Both the position numbers and the translations under genes were made by a program. Below the pieces are notes generated by a model. It searched no databases. It was not told the origin of the DNA and worked only from the letters and a program-made list of their open reading frames with translations. From Janthinobacterium sp. 67 (GTDB taxonomy: Bacteria > Pseudomonadota > Gammaproteobacteria > Burkholderiales > Burkholderiaceae_D): a DNA stretch of 64,000 nucleotides. Positions 16,642 through 25,823 of the stretch are shown here, piece by piece. Numbering within the stretch: position 1 is the stretch's first letter; each line of letters begins with the position of its first letter. The DNA lies in the NCBI RefSeq assembly GCF_002797895.1, contig NZ_PGES01000001.1, forward strand, positions 3,906,001-3,970,000, read 5' to 3'.

Positions 16642-16726
16642 GCCAGCCCATCGAGTATAAGCCCGTTCACGCCGGAAGCCCTGTCCCGCAGGCTTGCGTC
16701 AGATCTGGTGGCAGGCCAAGGCTGTT

Positions 16727-19528
16727 TCAAGGGTGCAAGGGCTGCCGGGCGCGCAGCAGCGCGTCGAACGCGTCGATGACCAGCGGCGGGGCAAACAGCT
16801 CGCCTTGCGCAAAATCGCAGCCGGTCTCCAGCAGCAGCGCGCGCTGTTCTTGCGTCTCCACGCCTTCGGCAATGACCTGCAAGCCCAACTTGTGCGCCAT
16901 GGTGACGACGGCTTCGCACAGCGCCAGTTCGCTGGCGCCGGGGACCAGCTTGCGCACCAGCACGCCGTCGAGCTTCAGGTAATCGACGCCGCACTGCTGC
17001 AGCTGCGTCAGCGAGGCATGGCCGCTGCCGAAGTCGTCGAGGGCGATCTGCAGGCCCGCCTCGCGCAGGTGCTGCAGACGCGGCGCCATGCTATTGCCAT
17101 TGGGTAAAAGCACATCTTCGCGCATGTCGAGCACAATGGCCGAGGCCGGCACATCGAGCGCCATCAGCTGGCGCAGCCAGGTGCCGGGCGCCTCCACTTC
17201 GCGCTGCAGCTCCAGCGACGACTGGTTCAGGCACAGTTGCAGCCCCGGCAAGCCGATGGCGTGACCTTGCGCGCGCCAGTCCAGCAGTTGCGCGGCCGCC
17301 GTGCGCAGCACCCAGTCGCCGATCTCCACGATTAGGCCGCTGCTTTCGGCCAGCGCCAGGAAATCCGGCGGGCATACCACACCCCGCTGCGGATGCTGCC
17401 AGCGCAGCAAGGCTTCCGCTTTGACAAGTTTGCCGCTGTGCAACTCGACGATGGGCTGGTAATACAGCCGCATCTGCTGTTCGCGCAGGGCCGTGCGCAA
17501 GTCCGCCGCCAGGCGCATGCGGTTGACGGCCGCCACCTGCATGGCGGGCGTGAAGTAGCTGTAGCGGTTGCGCCCCGCCCCTTTCGACACATACATGGCC
17601 TGGTCCGCCTGCTTGAGCAAGTCCTCGATATTGTCCGCATCATCGGGATACAGGGTGATGCCGATCGAGGCCGAGACGAAGGCCTGCTCCTGCCCCAGCA
17701 CGAATGGCGCCAGCAAGCCGTCGAGTATCTGCCGCGCGATGCGGTCGACTTGCTGCAAATCATCGAGGTCGGACAGGATCACCGTGAATTCATCGCCGCC
17801 CAGGCGCGCCACCGTGTCCGTCTCGCGCACGCCTACGCGGATGCGCCGCGCCGCTTCGATCAGCAAGATGTCGCCCTGGTGGTGGCCCAGGGTGTCGTTG
17901 ACTTCCTTGAAGTGGTCGAGATCGATGAACAGGATGGCCACGCGGCTCGCATCGCGCCGTCCCTGGGCCAGCGCCAGGCGCAGGCGCTCGTGGAACATGC
18001 GGCGGTTCGGCAATTGCGTCAGGGTATCGAAGTTGGCTTGCTGCCAGATCAGCGCTTCCGTTTGCCGCTTGTCCGTCACGTCTTCCAGCATGCACAGGTG
18101 GTGCGGGCCGCCATGGCGCGCCGTGGCGATGGCCGTCACCGAGGCATCGACCCACACGACGCCGCCATCGGGACGCACGATGCGCTTGGCGTGGCGGAAA
18201 CCCTGCATGCGCTGCGCCAGCAGCTGCGCCATGTGCGCCTGCTCGCCGGCCACGTCGTCGGGATGGCTGATCTCCATCCAGCTCGACCGCTTCATCTGCT
18301 CCAGGGTGCGCCCGGCGATGGCCAGGTAGCGCGGATTAATATCGAGAAACTGCCCGCTCACGGTATCGATCAGGGCGATGCCCATGGGCGCTTCCTCGAA
18401 CATGGTGCGAAAGCGCAATTCGCCTTGCCGGATGGTTTCCTCCGTGCGGCGGCGCTCGCGCGCCAGATTGCTGAAGTGGAACGCCGCCGACACGGCCAAC
18501 AGGCTGCCCGCCACGCCCAGCGACAGGTATAGCCAGCCCAGGTCGGCGCCGGGCACGGGGCGGTACAAAAAACCCTGGTAGGCGCGGCTGGCCGTGGCCT
18601 TGGGCGGCAGCACGCCCATGGCCGCATAGGTGTCGGCGATGTGCTGCCAGCGCTGCGGATTCATGTAGCCGGGCTCCACCAGCACGGGCTGCAGCAGCAA
18701 TTCCATCTGCTGCGCCTCGTACAGCAGATGGGCGCGGTCGTGGCGCTGGCTGTACTTGGCGTGTATCAGTCGCGCCATTTCCTCGCGGTGCGCCATCGCG
18801 TATTGCCAGCCGCGCAGGCTGGCGGCGCGGAACGCTTTCACGCGCTCGGGATGGCGGCGCAGTTCCTGTTCGCTGGTAAACAGGTTGTCGCCGTAGAAAT
18901 CGATGCCGGCCGTGCGCGGCGTGAATTGATAGTAGGGAAAGCCCGCCCGGTCCAGGTAGTCCGGTTCGTTGGTGGAATACGCGGCAATGGCATCGACCTT
19001 GCCGTCGATAAAATCCTCGAGGCGGTAGCTGGGCGGCAAGTGGCGCATCTGCTGCGGCGCGACACCCATTTTTCCCAGGAACAGCGACACTTCATCGGAA
19101 GCGGCCGCCACATTGACGGCCGCGCCGATCATCACGGGCGCCCCCACCAGCTTGCGCACGTCGGGCGCGCCGCCATGCTGGCGCATCAGCAGCACGCTGG
19201 GCGAATGCTGGAATACCACGGCCAGCACCACCACGGGTTTGCCCGCCAGGCGGCTGAGCAACAAGGTGCTGTTGCCCACGCCATACTGGGCCTGGCCCGC
19301 CAGCACGGCCGCCTCGGCAGGGGGCACGCCGCTGCCTTCGACCAGTTTCACTTCCAGCCCCGCCTCGCGGTAATAGCCTTGCTCGATGGCAGCGTAATAG
19401 CCGGCGAACTGGAACTGATGCGTGAAATTGAGGTGCAGGGAGACGGTTTCCAGCGCCCGGGCGGGCGTGGCCAGGCACAGCAGCAGAATGAAACAGCAGC
19501 GGAAAGCGTCGTGTGCTTGCATCGGCAT
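16727..19528 (-). CDS. Periplasmic NMT1/SsuA-like sensor with PAS, GGDEF and EAL domains
   Basis: This 933-residue membrane protein combines a signal peptide (about 1-25) and an NMT1/THI5-like substrate-binding domain (about 28-300: LHLNFTHQFQFAGYYAA, GAPVMIGAAVN). One membrane helix (about 331-353), a PAS domain (about 372-490), a GGDEF domain with an intact RLGGDEF (about 574-580) and an EAL domain follow. The EAL motif AEALLRW (about 704-710) is intact, as are DDFGSGHASL, LKLD and VIAEGVET. The usual ELTES motif is altered to LDMRED, with one Glu retained. It probably makes or degrades cyclic-di-GMP in response to a small periplasmic ligand such as a pyrimidine or sulfonate. Net activity cannot be told. 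Confidence 0.88.
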   Translation of the reverse strand: MPMQAHDAFRCCFILLLCLATPARALETVSLHLNFTHQFQFAGYYAAIEQGYYREAGLEVKLVEGSGVPPAEAAVLAGQAQYGVGNSTLLLSRLAGKPVVVLAVVFQHSPSVLLMRQHGGAPDVRKLVGAPVMIGAAVNVAAASDEVSLFLGKMGVAPQQMRHLPPSYRLEDFIDGKVDAIAAYSTNEPDYLDRAGFPYYQFTPRTAGIDFYGDNLFTSEQELRRHPERVKAFRAASLRGWQYAMAHREEMARLIHAKYSQRHDRAHLLYEAQQMELLLQPVLVEPGYMNPQRWQHIADTYAAMGVLPPKATASRAYQGFLYRPVPGADLGWLYLSLGVAGSLLAVSAAFHFSNLARERRRTEETIRQGELRFRTMFEEAPMGIALIDTVSGQFLDINPRYLAIAGRTLEQMKRSSWMEISHPDDVAGEQAHMAQLLAQRMQGFRHAKRIVRPDGGVVWVDASVTAIATARHGGPHHLCMLEDVTDKRQTEALIWQQANFDTLTQLPNRRMFHERLRLALAQGRRDASRVAILFIDLDHFKEVNDTLGHHQGDILLIEAARRIRVGVRETDTVARLGGDEFTVILSDLDDLQQVDRIARQILDGLLAPFVLGQEQAFVSASIGITLYPDDADNIEDLLKQADQAMYVSKGAGRNRYSYFTPAMQVAAVNRMRLAADLRTALREQQMRLYYQPIVELHSGKLVKAEALLRWQHPQRGVVCPPDFLALAESSGLIVEIGDWVLRTAAAQLLDWRAQGHAIGLPGLQLCLNQSSLELQREVEAPGTWLRQLMALDVPASAIVLDMREDVLLPNGNSMAPRLQHLREAGLQIALDDFGSGHASLTQLQQCGVDYLKLDGVLVRKLVPGASELALCEAVVTMAHKLGLQVIAEGVETQEQRALLLETGCDFAQGELFAPPLVIDAFDALLRARQPLHP

Positions 19529-19662
19529 GGCGTGACACCGCAGGAAGCTGCCGCATTGGCAGGGGTAAGGCTATTGTAGCCGCCCCTTTTGCCAATAGAT
19601 AATTATTTCTGCCGGAGCAATAGCGTTGATGTTTTTGGCAAACAACCGCGCCATTGCTTGCG

Positions 19663-20055
19663 TTAGAACACGACGCCGGCCACCAGAATGATGTTGGCAT
19701 ACGGGCTGCACTCGCCCGTGCGCACGATGGCGCGCGCGCCCTTGCTCAATTGCTTGAACTCCTCGTGCGTCACCTGGCGCGCATCGGGCAAGGCCAGGGC
19801 CGCCACCTGGGCCGCCATGGCCGGATTATGCTGGGGCAATTCGCTGGCGAGCAAATGGTATTCCACCTGCATTTCGCTGAGCACGGTATTCACGGTATCG
19901 ATGAAACCGGGAATGCCGCGCGTCAGGGCCAGGTCGATCAGGGGCACGCCCGGCTGCGACGGCAAGCCCGCGTCGCCGATGACGAGCATGTCGCCATGGC
20001 CGAGCGAGGCGATCAGTTGCGACAGTGCGATATTGAGCAGCGGTGATTTTTTCAT
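19663..20055 (-). CDS. rbsD: D-ribose pyranase
   Basis: This 130-residue enzyme interconverts the pyranose and furanose forms of ribose so that ribokinase can use it. The start MKKSPLLNIALS is typical, and the catalytic His lies in SLGHGDMLVIGDAG (about 19-20). The C-terminal TGECSPYANIILVAGVVF contains the conserved family tail. It is the last gene of the rbsBACRKD operon, four bases after rbsK. Confidence 0.95.
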   Translation of the reverse strand: MKKSPLLNIALSQLIASLGHGDMLVIGDAGLPSQPGVPLIDLALTRGIPGFIDTVNTVLSEMQVEYHLLASELPQHNPAMAAQVAALALPDARQVTHEEFKQLSKGARAIVRTGECSPYANIILVAGVVF

Positions 20056-20059
20056 GGGT

Positions 20060-20968
20060 TCAGAACAGCTCGTGCAAGTGGGGGATCGACGTTTGCGCGC
20101 CGGGCTTGGTGACGCTCCAGGCGGCCGCGCGCTGGCCTTGGCCGATCGCTTCCGCCTCGTCCATGCCGGACGCCAGGCCCGCCACAAAACCGCCGATAAA
20201 GGTGTCGCCGGCGGCCGTCGTGTCGACGGCTTTTACCGCTTCGGCCGGGAACGTGTAATCGCCGCCATACAGGGCCGCGTGCACGCCCTTGGAACCCAAG
20301 GTGATGATGACGTTGTCGCTGCCCAGCTTTTGCAGCGCGGCGGCCAGCGCCTTGACGTCCGCGCCTTCCGGGCTGACGCCGGCCAGCATGGCCGCTTCGA
20401 TTTCATTCGGAATCAGGTAGTCGACCAGTTCCAGCACGCCTTCCGGCAAGCTGGCGGCCGGAGCCGGGTTCAGCACGACGGTCTTGCCCAGCGAACGGGC
20501 CAATTTGATCGCGTGCACGACGGTCGCCATCGGCGTTTCCAGCTGCAGCACGACGATGTCGGCCTGTTCGATCAGCGCCTTCGCCGCGTCGATGTGCGCG
20601 GGGCTGAGCAGATCGTTGGCGCCGCCGGCGATCACGATGCTGTTCTGGCCGTTGTCATCGACAAGGATGGAAGCGATGCCGGACGCGACGCCAGGCAAGG
20701 TGGTGATGTGGCTGTCGATGATGCCGTCGCCGACCAGCGCGGAGCGCAACGTCGCGCCAAACGCATCGTCGCCCACGCAGCCGACCATGGCCACTTGCTG
20801 GGCGCCCGCCACTTTGCCGCTCAGACGCGCGCAGGCCACGGCCTGGTTGGCGCCCTTGCCGCCAGGAATGGTTCTAAACGCGCCGCCCGTCAGGGTTTCG
20901 CCGGGAAGGGGCATGCGCGGCACGCGCAAGACCAGGTCCATATTGATGCTGCCGATAACCACGATCAT
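20060..20968 (-). CDS. rbsK: Ribokinase
   Basis: This 302-residue PfkB-family kinase phosphorylates ribose to ribose 5-phosphate. Signature 1 is GGKGANQAVACARL (about 38-51). The catalytic Asp is in DTTAAGDTFIGGF (about 247-259), followed by the anion hole. The start overlaps the end of the regulator gene by four bases (ATGA), which indicates translational coupling. It sits between rbsR and rbsD. Confidence 0.96.
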   Translation of the reverse strand: MIVVIGSINMDLVLRVPRMPLPGETLTGGAFRTIPGGKGANQAVACARLSGKVAGAQQVAMVGCVGDDAFGATLRSALVGDGIIDSHITTLPGVASGIASILVDDNGQNSIVIAGGANDLLSPAHIDAAKALIEQADIVVLQLETPMATVVHAIKLARSLGKTVVLNPAPAASLPEGVLELVDYLIPNEIEAAMLAGVSPEGADVKALAAALQKLGSDNVIITLGSKGVHAALYGGDYTFPAEAVKAVDTTAAGDTFIGGFVAGLASGMDEAEAIGQGQRAAAWSVTKPGAQTSIPHLHELF

Positions 20969-22023
20969 GATGTCATTCCCATCAGTTCAGTTGCAGGTAA
21001 AGAAGTAGGTACAGAAGAAGGCACTGCGACGGCGGCACTGGAACCGCGCACGTGCAGCTCGGGCGCGATGCTGCGCTGCTGGCGCGGCAAGGCGGGGTCC
21101 GCGATGCGGGCCAGCAGGCAGGCGGCCGTGATGTGGCCCAGCTCGCGCGTATTTTGCGCCACGCTGGTCAAGGCCGGGTGCACGAAGCTGGCCAGGTCGA
21201 TATCGTCGAAGCCGACGACGGCCAGGTCCACGGGCACGGCAATGCCCCGCTCGGCGGCGGCGCGCAGGGCGCCAAAGGCCATCAAGTCATTGCAGCAGAA
21301 CAAGGCGTCGGGGCGTTGGCCTGGCGGCAGCGCCAGCAGATCCAGCGCGGCCGCATAGCCGCCCGCGCTCGTGAAATCGCCATGGCGGCACAGCGCATCG
21401 TCCATGACCACGCCCGCGTCCGCCATGGCATCGCGCGCGCCGGCTATGCGCTCGTTGGAAATGCTCACTTCGCGCGGACCGGCGATGCAGGCGAGACGCC
21501 GGCGTCCCAGGCCCAGCAAATGGCGCGCGGCCAAGGCACCGCCAGCGCGGTTGTCGACGGCCACGGCATCGATGGACAGGTCGCTGGGCGCGCGGTCGAG
21601 CAGCACGGCCGGCACCTTCATCTTGCGCAGCAATTCGCCATCGCTGTCGGCCAGCGCGGACAGAATCAAGCCGTCGCAGCGCTTGGTCAGCAGCACATTT
21701 AAATAGTCGCGCTGCTTGACGGGGTCGTCATCGGAATTGCACAGGATCACGCTGTAGCCGGCCGCGTAGCAGCTGTCCTCGATGCCGCGCGCTACTTCCG
21801 AAAAATACGGGTTCGTATTGTTGGGGATGATGAGGCCGATGGTGCCCGTGCTGCGGCTGCGCAAGGAACGCGCCAAGGCGCTGGGCACGTAATGCAATTG
21901 TTCCACGGCCGCCAGCACGGCGCGGCGCGCCTCGTCGCTGACTGGGCGGGTATTATTGAGGACGTGCGATACGGTGGTAAACGACACCCCCGCCGCCTGC
22001 GCCACTTGTTTGATGGTTGCCAT
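20965..22023 (-). CDS. rbsR: LacI-family transcriptional regulator of the rbs operon
   Basis: This 352-residue repressor has an N-terminal LacI helix-turn-helix (TIKQVAQAAGVSFTTVSHVLNN, split as 3-22 and 23-24), the hinge region and a periplasmic-binding-protein-like sugar domain (about 60-335). It lies inside the operon, nine bases after rbsC and overlapping rbsK, so it is probably autoregulated with the transport genes. A perfect 16-bp LacI-type palindrome lies upstream of rbsB. Ribose or a derivative is the likely inducer, by analogy with RbsR. Confidence 0.9.
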   Translation of the reverse strand: MATIKQVAQAAGVSFTTVSHVLNNTRPVSDEARRAVLAAVEQLHYVPSALARSLRSRSTGTIGLIIPNNTNPYFSEVARGIEDSCYAAGYSVILCNSDDDPVKQRDYLNVLLTKRCDGLILSALADSDGELLRKMKVPAVLLDRAPSDLSIDAVAVDNRAGGALAARHLLGLGRRRLACIAGPREVSISNERIAGARDAMADAGVVMDDALCRHGDFTSAGGYAAALDLLALPPGQRPDALFCCNDLMAFGALRAAAERGIAVPVDLAVVGFDDIDLASFVHPALTSVAQNTRELGHITAACLLARIADPALPRQQRSIAPELHVRGSSAAVAVPSSVPTSLPATELMGMTS

Positions 22024-22032
22024 GGGCCAGTA

Positions 22033-23004
22033 TTATGAACGCTCGCCGCGACGGCGGTAGGTGTCGAGCACCACGGCCGCGACGATCACCAGGCCCGTGA
22101 CGATGCGTTTCACGGGTTCGGACACGCCCACTTGCGCCAGGCCCGCTTCCAGCACGGAAATAATCAACACGCCGATAAAGGTGCTGATGACGGAGCCGCG
22201 TCCGCCCATCAGGCTCGTGCCGCCGATCACGACGGCGGCGATCACTTGCAATTCCATGCCCACGCCGCCGTTCGGGTCGGCCGCTTCCAGGCGCGACACC
22301 TGGAACAGCGCGCCCACGCCGGCGAGCAAACCCATCAAGGCAAACACCAGCACTTTCGACGGTTTCGTGTTGATGCCGGACAAACGCACGGCTTCTTCAT
22401 TCGTGCCGATGCCGATCCAGTGGCGTCCCAGCACCGTGCGCGTGAGCACCAGATGACCGACGACAACGATGGCGATCGAGGCGATGAAAGCGGGCGACAG
22501 GCCGAAGGCGATCGGCGAGCTGATGCCGTCAACGGCGCTGCCGATGTATTCCGTGCGCGAGTTCGTCACCTGATACGCCATGCCGCGCGCCATTTCCAGC
22601 ACGCCCAGGGACACGATGAACGAGGGAATGCGCCAGCCGACGGAAATCAAGCCCGTGGTGGCGCCGCACAGGGCGGCGACGAACATGCCCAGCAGGGCTG
22701 CGCTCCACACGGGCCAGCCCCAGTGCACGACGGCCAAGGACAGCACGGAGGCGGCCAGCGCCATCACGGAGCCGACCGACAAATCGATGCCGCCGATGAT
22801 CAGCACGAAGGTCATGCCGACAGCCATCACGACCAGGGTCGGGATGTTGTTCGACAGGGTGCTCAAGGTGGCCAAGGTAAAGAAGTTTTCGCTGGCGAAC
22901 GAGAACAGCACGCACATGGCCAGCAGGGCGCCGATCAGGCCCGCATAGTTTTTCAGGTCGGCCAGGCTGCGCTGCAGATACGAAGGAGAGGAATTGGTGG
23001 TCAT
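22033..23004 (-). CDS. rbsC: Ribose ABC transporter permease
   Basis: This 323-residue permease of the carbohydrate (CUT2) family has about eight to ten membrane helices. The family sequence MTFVLIIGGIDLSVGSVMAL lies near 63-82, the coupling loop is near EEAVRLSGI, and GGTSLMGGRGS follows near 257-267. It forms the ribose channel with RbsA and receives sugar from periplasmic RbsB. It lies 18 bases downstream of rbsA. Confidence 0.95.
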   Translation of the reverse strand: MTTNSSPSYLQRSLADLKNYAGLIGALLAMCVLFSFASENFFTLATLSTLSNNIPTLVVMAVGMTFVLIIGGIDLSVGSVMALAASVLSLAVVHWGWPVWSAALLGMFVAALCGATTGLISVGWRIPSFIVSLGVLEMARGMAYQVTNSRTEYIGSAVDGISSPIAFGLSPAFIASIAIVVVGHLVLTRTVLGRHWIGIGTNEEAVRLSGINTKPSKVLVFALMGLLAGVGALFQVSRLEAADPNGGVGMELQVIAAVVIGGTSLMGGRGSVISTFIGVLIISVLEAGLAQVGVSEPVKRIVTGLVIVAAVVLDTYRRRGERS

Positions 23005-23022
23005 GGGAATCTTTCCGGCGGA

Positions 23023-24576
23023 TCAGGCCGCAGCTGGAGTGGAAGTGGGGGTCAAATAGCCGGAGAAGGCGGCCGACAGCAGCGCGTCCTGGCTCCAGGC
23101 GCCGCGCTCGAAGGTCTCGACGATGCTGCCGGCGCTCATGACGGCGATGCGGTCGCAGATCAGCATCAGTTCGCGCAAGTCGCTCGAGACGATGACGAGG
23201 CCCTTGCCCTGGCGCGCCTGTTCGGCCAGCACCTGATAAATATCAAACTTGGCGCCGATATCGATGCCACGCGTGGGCTCGTCGAACAGCATCACGGGGC
23301 AGTCGCGGTACAGCCAGCGGGCGATCACCACCTTTTGCTGGTTGCCGCCGGACAGTTCCGCCACCGTTTGCGCGCTGTTGCGCGAGCGGATGCCCAGGCG
23401 CTCGATGTAATCGTCAGCCACCGACGCTTCGGACGCATCGTTGAGCCAGCCTGCGCCGCTGACGGTGTCGAGCGAGGCGAGGGTCGTATTGACGGCGATG
23501 GACTGGCGCAACAACAAGCCTTGTCCCTTGCGGTCTTCCGTGATCATGGCGATGCCCGCTTTCACCGCTGCCTGCGGCGAGGCCAGGGCGGCCGGCGTTT
23601 CGCTGTCGCCAAGGAACACGTCACCGGCGTCGGCACGGTCGGCGCCGAAGATCAGGCGCAGCAATTCCGTGCGGCCCGAGCCGATCAGGCCGGCGATGCC
23701 GAGGATTTCACCGGCGCGCAAGTCGAACGAGGTCGGGTTGACGACCTTGCCGCGCGCCAGTCCCCGCACGCGCAGCAGCGGCGCGCCTATGGTGCGCCCG
23801 CTCAAGTCCACCGCATCGTCGGCCGAACGGCCCACCATCAGGCTGACCAGGTCGGCGGCGGAGTGGCCCGCGATATCGTCGTCGCACACGAGCTGGCCGT
23901 CGCGCAGCACGACGATGCGGTCGGCCACGCGCTTGAGTTCTTCCAGGCGGTGGGAAATATAGATGATGCACACGCCTTCGGCTTTCAGGCGTTCAATTTG
24001 CAGGAACAGCAACTCCACTTCGCGGTGCGTCAGCATGGCCGTCGGCTCGTCGAGCACCAGCAGGCGGCAGGCGCCAATCAGATTGCGCGCGATTTCGATC
24101 ATTTGCTGGTGGCCGATGCCCAGTTCGCCCACGAGGGTCCACGGGTCGAGTCCGCCCAGGCCCACTTTTTCCATCTGTTCGCGCGCGTCGCGCTCGAGAC
24201 GGGCGCGGTCGATGAAGCCGAAACGCTGCGGCAGGTTTTTCAGGTACAGGTTTTCCGCGATCGACAGGGTAGGAATCAGATTGAGTTCCTGCATTACCAT
24301 GCGGATGCCCAGCGCTTCGGCCGCGCCGCGCGAGGCGGGCTGGTAAGGCTTGCCGTCGAGCAGCATCGTGCCCGTGGTGGCTTGCTCCAGGCCGCAGATG
24401 ATCTTCGACAAGGTGCTCTTGCCAGCACCATTTTCACCCGTCAGCGCCATGACCTGGCCAGGGGCGAAGCGCAGGCCCACGCCGCCCAGCACGGGGCCGA
24501 CATAGGACTTGCCGATGTTATCCAGGGTCAATAGAGGGGGGGCGGCTGATGGCGCCGGGGGGATGTCGGTAGGCAT
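23023..24576 (-). CDS. rbsA: Ribose ABC transporter ATP-binding protein
   Basis: This 517-residue protein carries two fused ABC domains, as in RbsA/MglA. The first has Walker A GENGAGKST and Walker B LLVLDEP. The second has a degenerate loop GLIGSGRTE in the Walker A position but a full LSGGNQQKV signature and MLFDEPTRGID, the usual pattern for this subfamily. A GGAG ribosome site precedes the start. A strong hairpin separates it from rbsB, 79 bases upstream. Confidence 0.96.
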   Translation of the reverse strand: MPTDIPPAPSAAPPLLTLDNIGKSYVGPVLGGVGLRFAPGQVMALTGENGAGKSTLSKIICGLEQATTGTMLLDGKPYQPASRGAAEALGIRMVMQELNLIPTLSIAENLYLKNLPQRFGFIDRARLERDAREQMEKVGLGGLDPWTLVGELGIGHQQMIEIARNLIGACRLLVLDEPTAMLTHREVELLFLQIERLKAEGVCIIYISHRLEELKRVADRIVVLRDGQLVCDDDIAGHSAADLVSLMVGRSADDAVDLSGRTIGAPLLRVRGLARGKVVNPTSFDLRAGEILGIAGLIGSGRTELLRLIFGADRADAGDVFLGDSETPAALASPQAAVKAGIAMITEDRKGQGLLLRQSIAVNTTLASLDTVSGAGWLNDASEASVADDYIERLGIRSRNSAQTVAELSGGNQQKVVIARWLYRDCPVMLFDEPTRGIDIGAKFDIYQVLAEQARQGKGLVIVSSDLRELMLICDRIAVMSAGSIVETFERGAWSQDALLSAAFSGYLTPTSTPAAA

Positions 24577-24602
24577 GATAAAACTCCGCGGAAAAAGACG
24601 GC

Positions 24603-24640
24603 GGGGCCGGCGCCAGCAATGTTGCTATGGCGCTGGCCCC
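24603..24640 (-). promoter_or_regulatory. Intercistronic hairpin between rbsB and rbsA
   Basis: GGGGCCGGCGCC (24603-24614) pairs with GGCGCTGGCCCC (24629-24640) over 12 positions with a wobble. The loop itself contains AGCAA / TTGCT. Such hairpins after the binding-protein gene usually raise its expression relative to the membrane genes. Confidence 0.75.
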
Positions 24641-24655
24641 GGCGGGATCAAACGA

Positions 24656-25615
24656 TCAGGACTTGGCGCCCTTGGCAACCAGTTCGACCTTGGTTTCGAT
24701 GACGCCACCCAGATCGGCCTGTTTCTTCTTCTGCGCCAGCGCTTTGAGCACGGTGTCGATGCCGAACACGGCTTGCTGCGAACCGAACTGGTCGGCGGTA
24801 GCCAGCACGCGGCCATCGGCCAGCATCGGCTTGATGGCGTTGATGTTGTCGTAACCGACGACGAGCACTTTGCCCGTCTTGCCGGCCGCCTTGATGGCCG
24901 ACACGGCGCCGATGGCCATGTTGTCGTTACCGCACAGCAAAGCCTTGATGTTCGGGTTGGCGTTCAGCATGGCGGCCGCCACCGTGTTGGCAGGGGCGAT
25001 TTCCCACTGGCCCGACTGCACGCTGACAACCTTGGCGCCGGCCGCGTTCATGGCGTCCTGGAAGCCCAGGGTGCGCTGCTGCGCGTTGTAGGTCGTCGAC
25101 ACGCCTTCGATGATGCCGACCGGGTCACCCTTCTTGATCTGCTTGGCCAGGAAGTCGCCGACCACCTTGGCGCCCTTGCGGTTGTCCGGGCCGACGAACG
25201 GCACGGTGATGCCCTTCTCTTTCAGGGCGCCTTCGTCGAGCTTGTTGTCGATATTGACGACGATGATGCCCGCGTCGATGGCTTTTTTCAGCACCGGCAC
25301 CAGCGCTTTCGAATCGGCCGGGGCGATCACCAGCGCGTTGACGCGCGAGACGATCATTTGCTCGACCAGCTTGATCTGGCTCGACGTATCCGTCTCATCC
25401 TTGATGCCGTTCGACAGCAGGTCGTACTTGGCGGCATTGGCCTTCTGATGCGCCTTGGCGCCATTTTCCATGGTCAGGAAAAATTCATTGGCGAGCGACT
25501 TCATCACCAGCGCCACCTTCGGTTTGGCAGGTGTCTGCGCCATCGCCGGTACGGCGGGCAAGGCACACACCAGGACAGCGGCGGCAATCATTTTCAGGCG
25601 AATACGGGATGTCAT
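24656..25615 (-). CDS. rbsB: Ribose ABC transporter substrate-binding protein
   Basis: This 319-residue periplasmic protein has a signal peptide (RIRLKMIAAAVLVCALP, cleaved near AMAQ) and a CUT2-type sugar-binding fold, with repeats KVALVMKSLANEFF, VNALVIAPADSKALVP and LLCGNDNMAIGAV. GGAG precedes the ATG by eight bases. It is the first gene of rbsBACRKD. Ribose is the most likely ligand from the operon context (rbsK and rbsD); the binding protein alone would not decide it. Confidence 0.93.
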   Translation of the reverse strand: MTSRIRLKMIAAAVLVCALPAVPAMAQTPAKPKVALVMKSLANEFFLTMENGAKAHQKANAAKYDLLSNGIKDETDTSSQIKLVEQMIVSRVNALVIAPADSKALVPVLKKAIDAGIIVVNIDNKLDEGALKEKGITVPFVGPDNRKGAKVVGDFLAKQIKKGDPVGIIEGVSTTYNAQQRTLGFQDAMNAAGAKVVSVQSGQWEIAPANTVAAAMLNANPNIKALLCGNDNMAIGAVSAIKAAGKTGKVLVVGYDNINAIKPMLADGRVLATADQFGSQQAVFGIDTVLKALAQKKKQADLGGVIETKVELVAKGAKS

Positions 25616-25666
25616 GAGCGTCTCCAGAGTTGTTGGTCAAGCACGTGTGGATCATGCTTTTATGGA

Positions 25667-25695
25667 ATTTTACGATGCGCAAACGTTTGCGCGAA
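25667..25695 (-). promoter_or_regulatory. rbs operon promoter with embedded LacI-type operator
   Basis: On the minus strand, a -35-like TTCGCG (25690-25695), 17 bases and a -10 TAAAAT (25667-25672) surround GCGCAAACGTTTGCGC (25677-25692). That sequence is a perfect 16-bp palindrome of LacI/RbsR type. Repressor binding there would block RNA polymerase directly. Confidence 0.85.
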
Positions 25696-25823
25696 GCGAA
25701 TAGTGCCTCAATGCCCTATTCCAGTGCAAGCAAAACTGTATGTGCGGTGCAGCAAAAAGGCGGCGCCCAGAGGGAAAGGGGCAGGCCGATGCGATCAGCC
25801 TGCCGAGGGGAAATGCGCGGAAG

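Noticed and set aside
22132..24534. 800-codon open frame on the plus strand opposite rbsC and rbsA
   Set aside because: It is an antisense frame created by GC-rich codon bias. It shows no domain, has His/Gln/Gly-rich composition, and the minus-strand genes are unmistakable.
25780..25804. GGCAGG/CCTGCC hairpin after the EamA gene as a terminator
   Set aside because: Stem is only six bp with a long loop and a weak T-run, so I left it out of the feature list.
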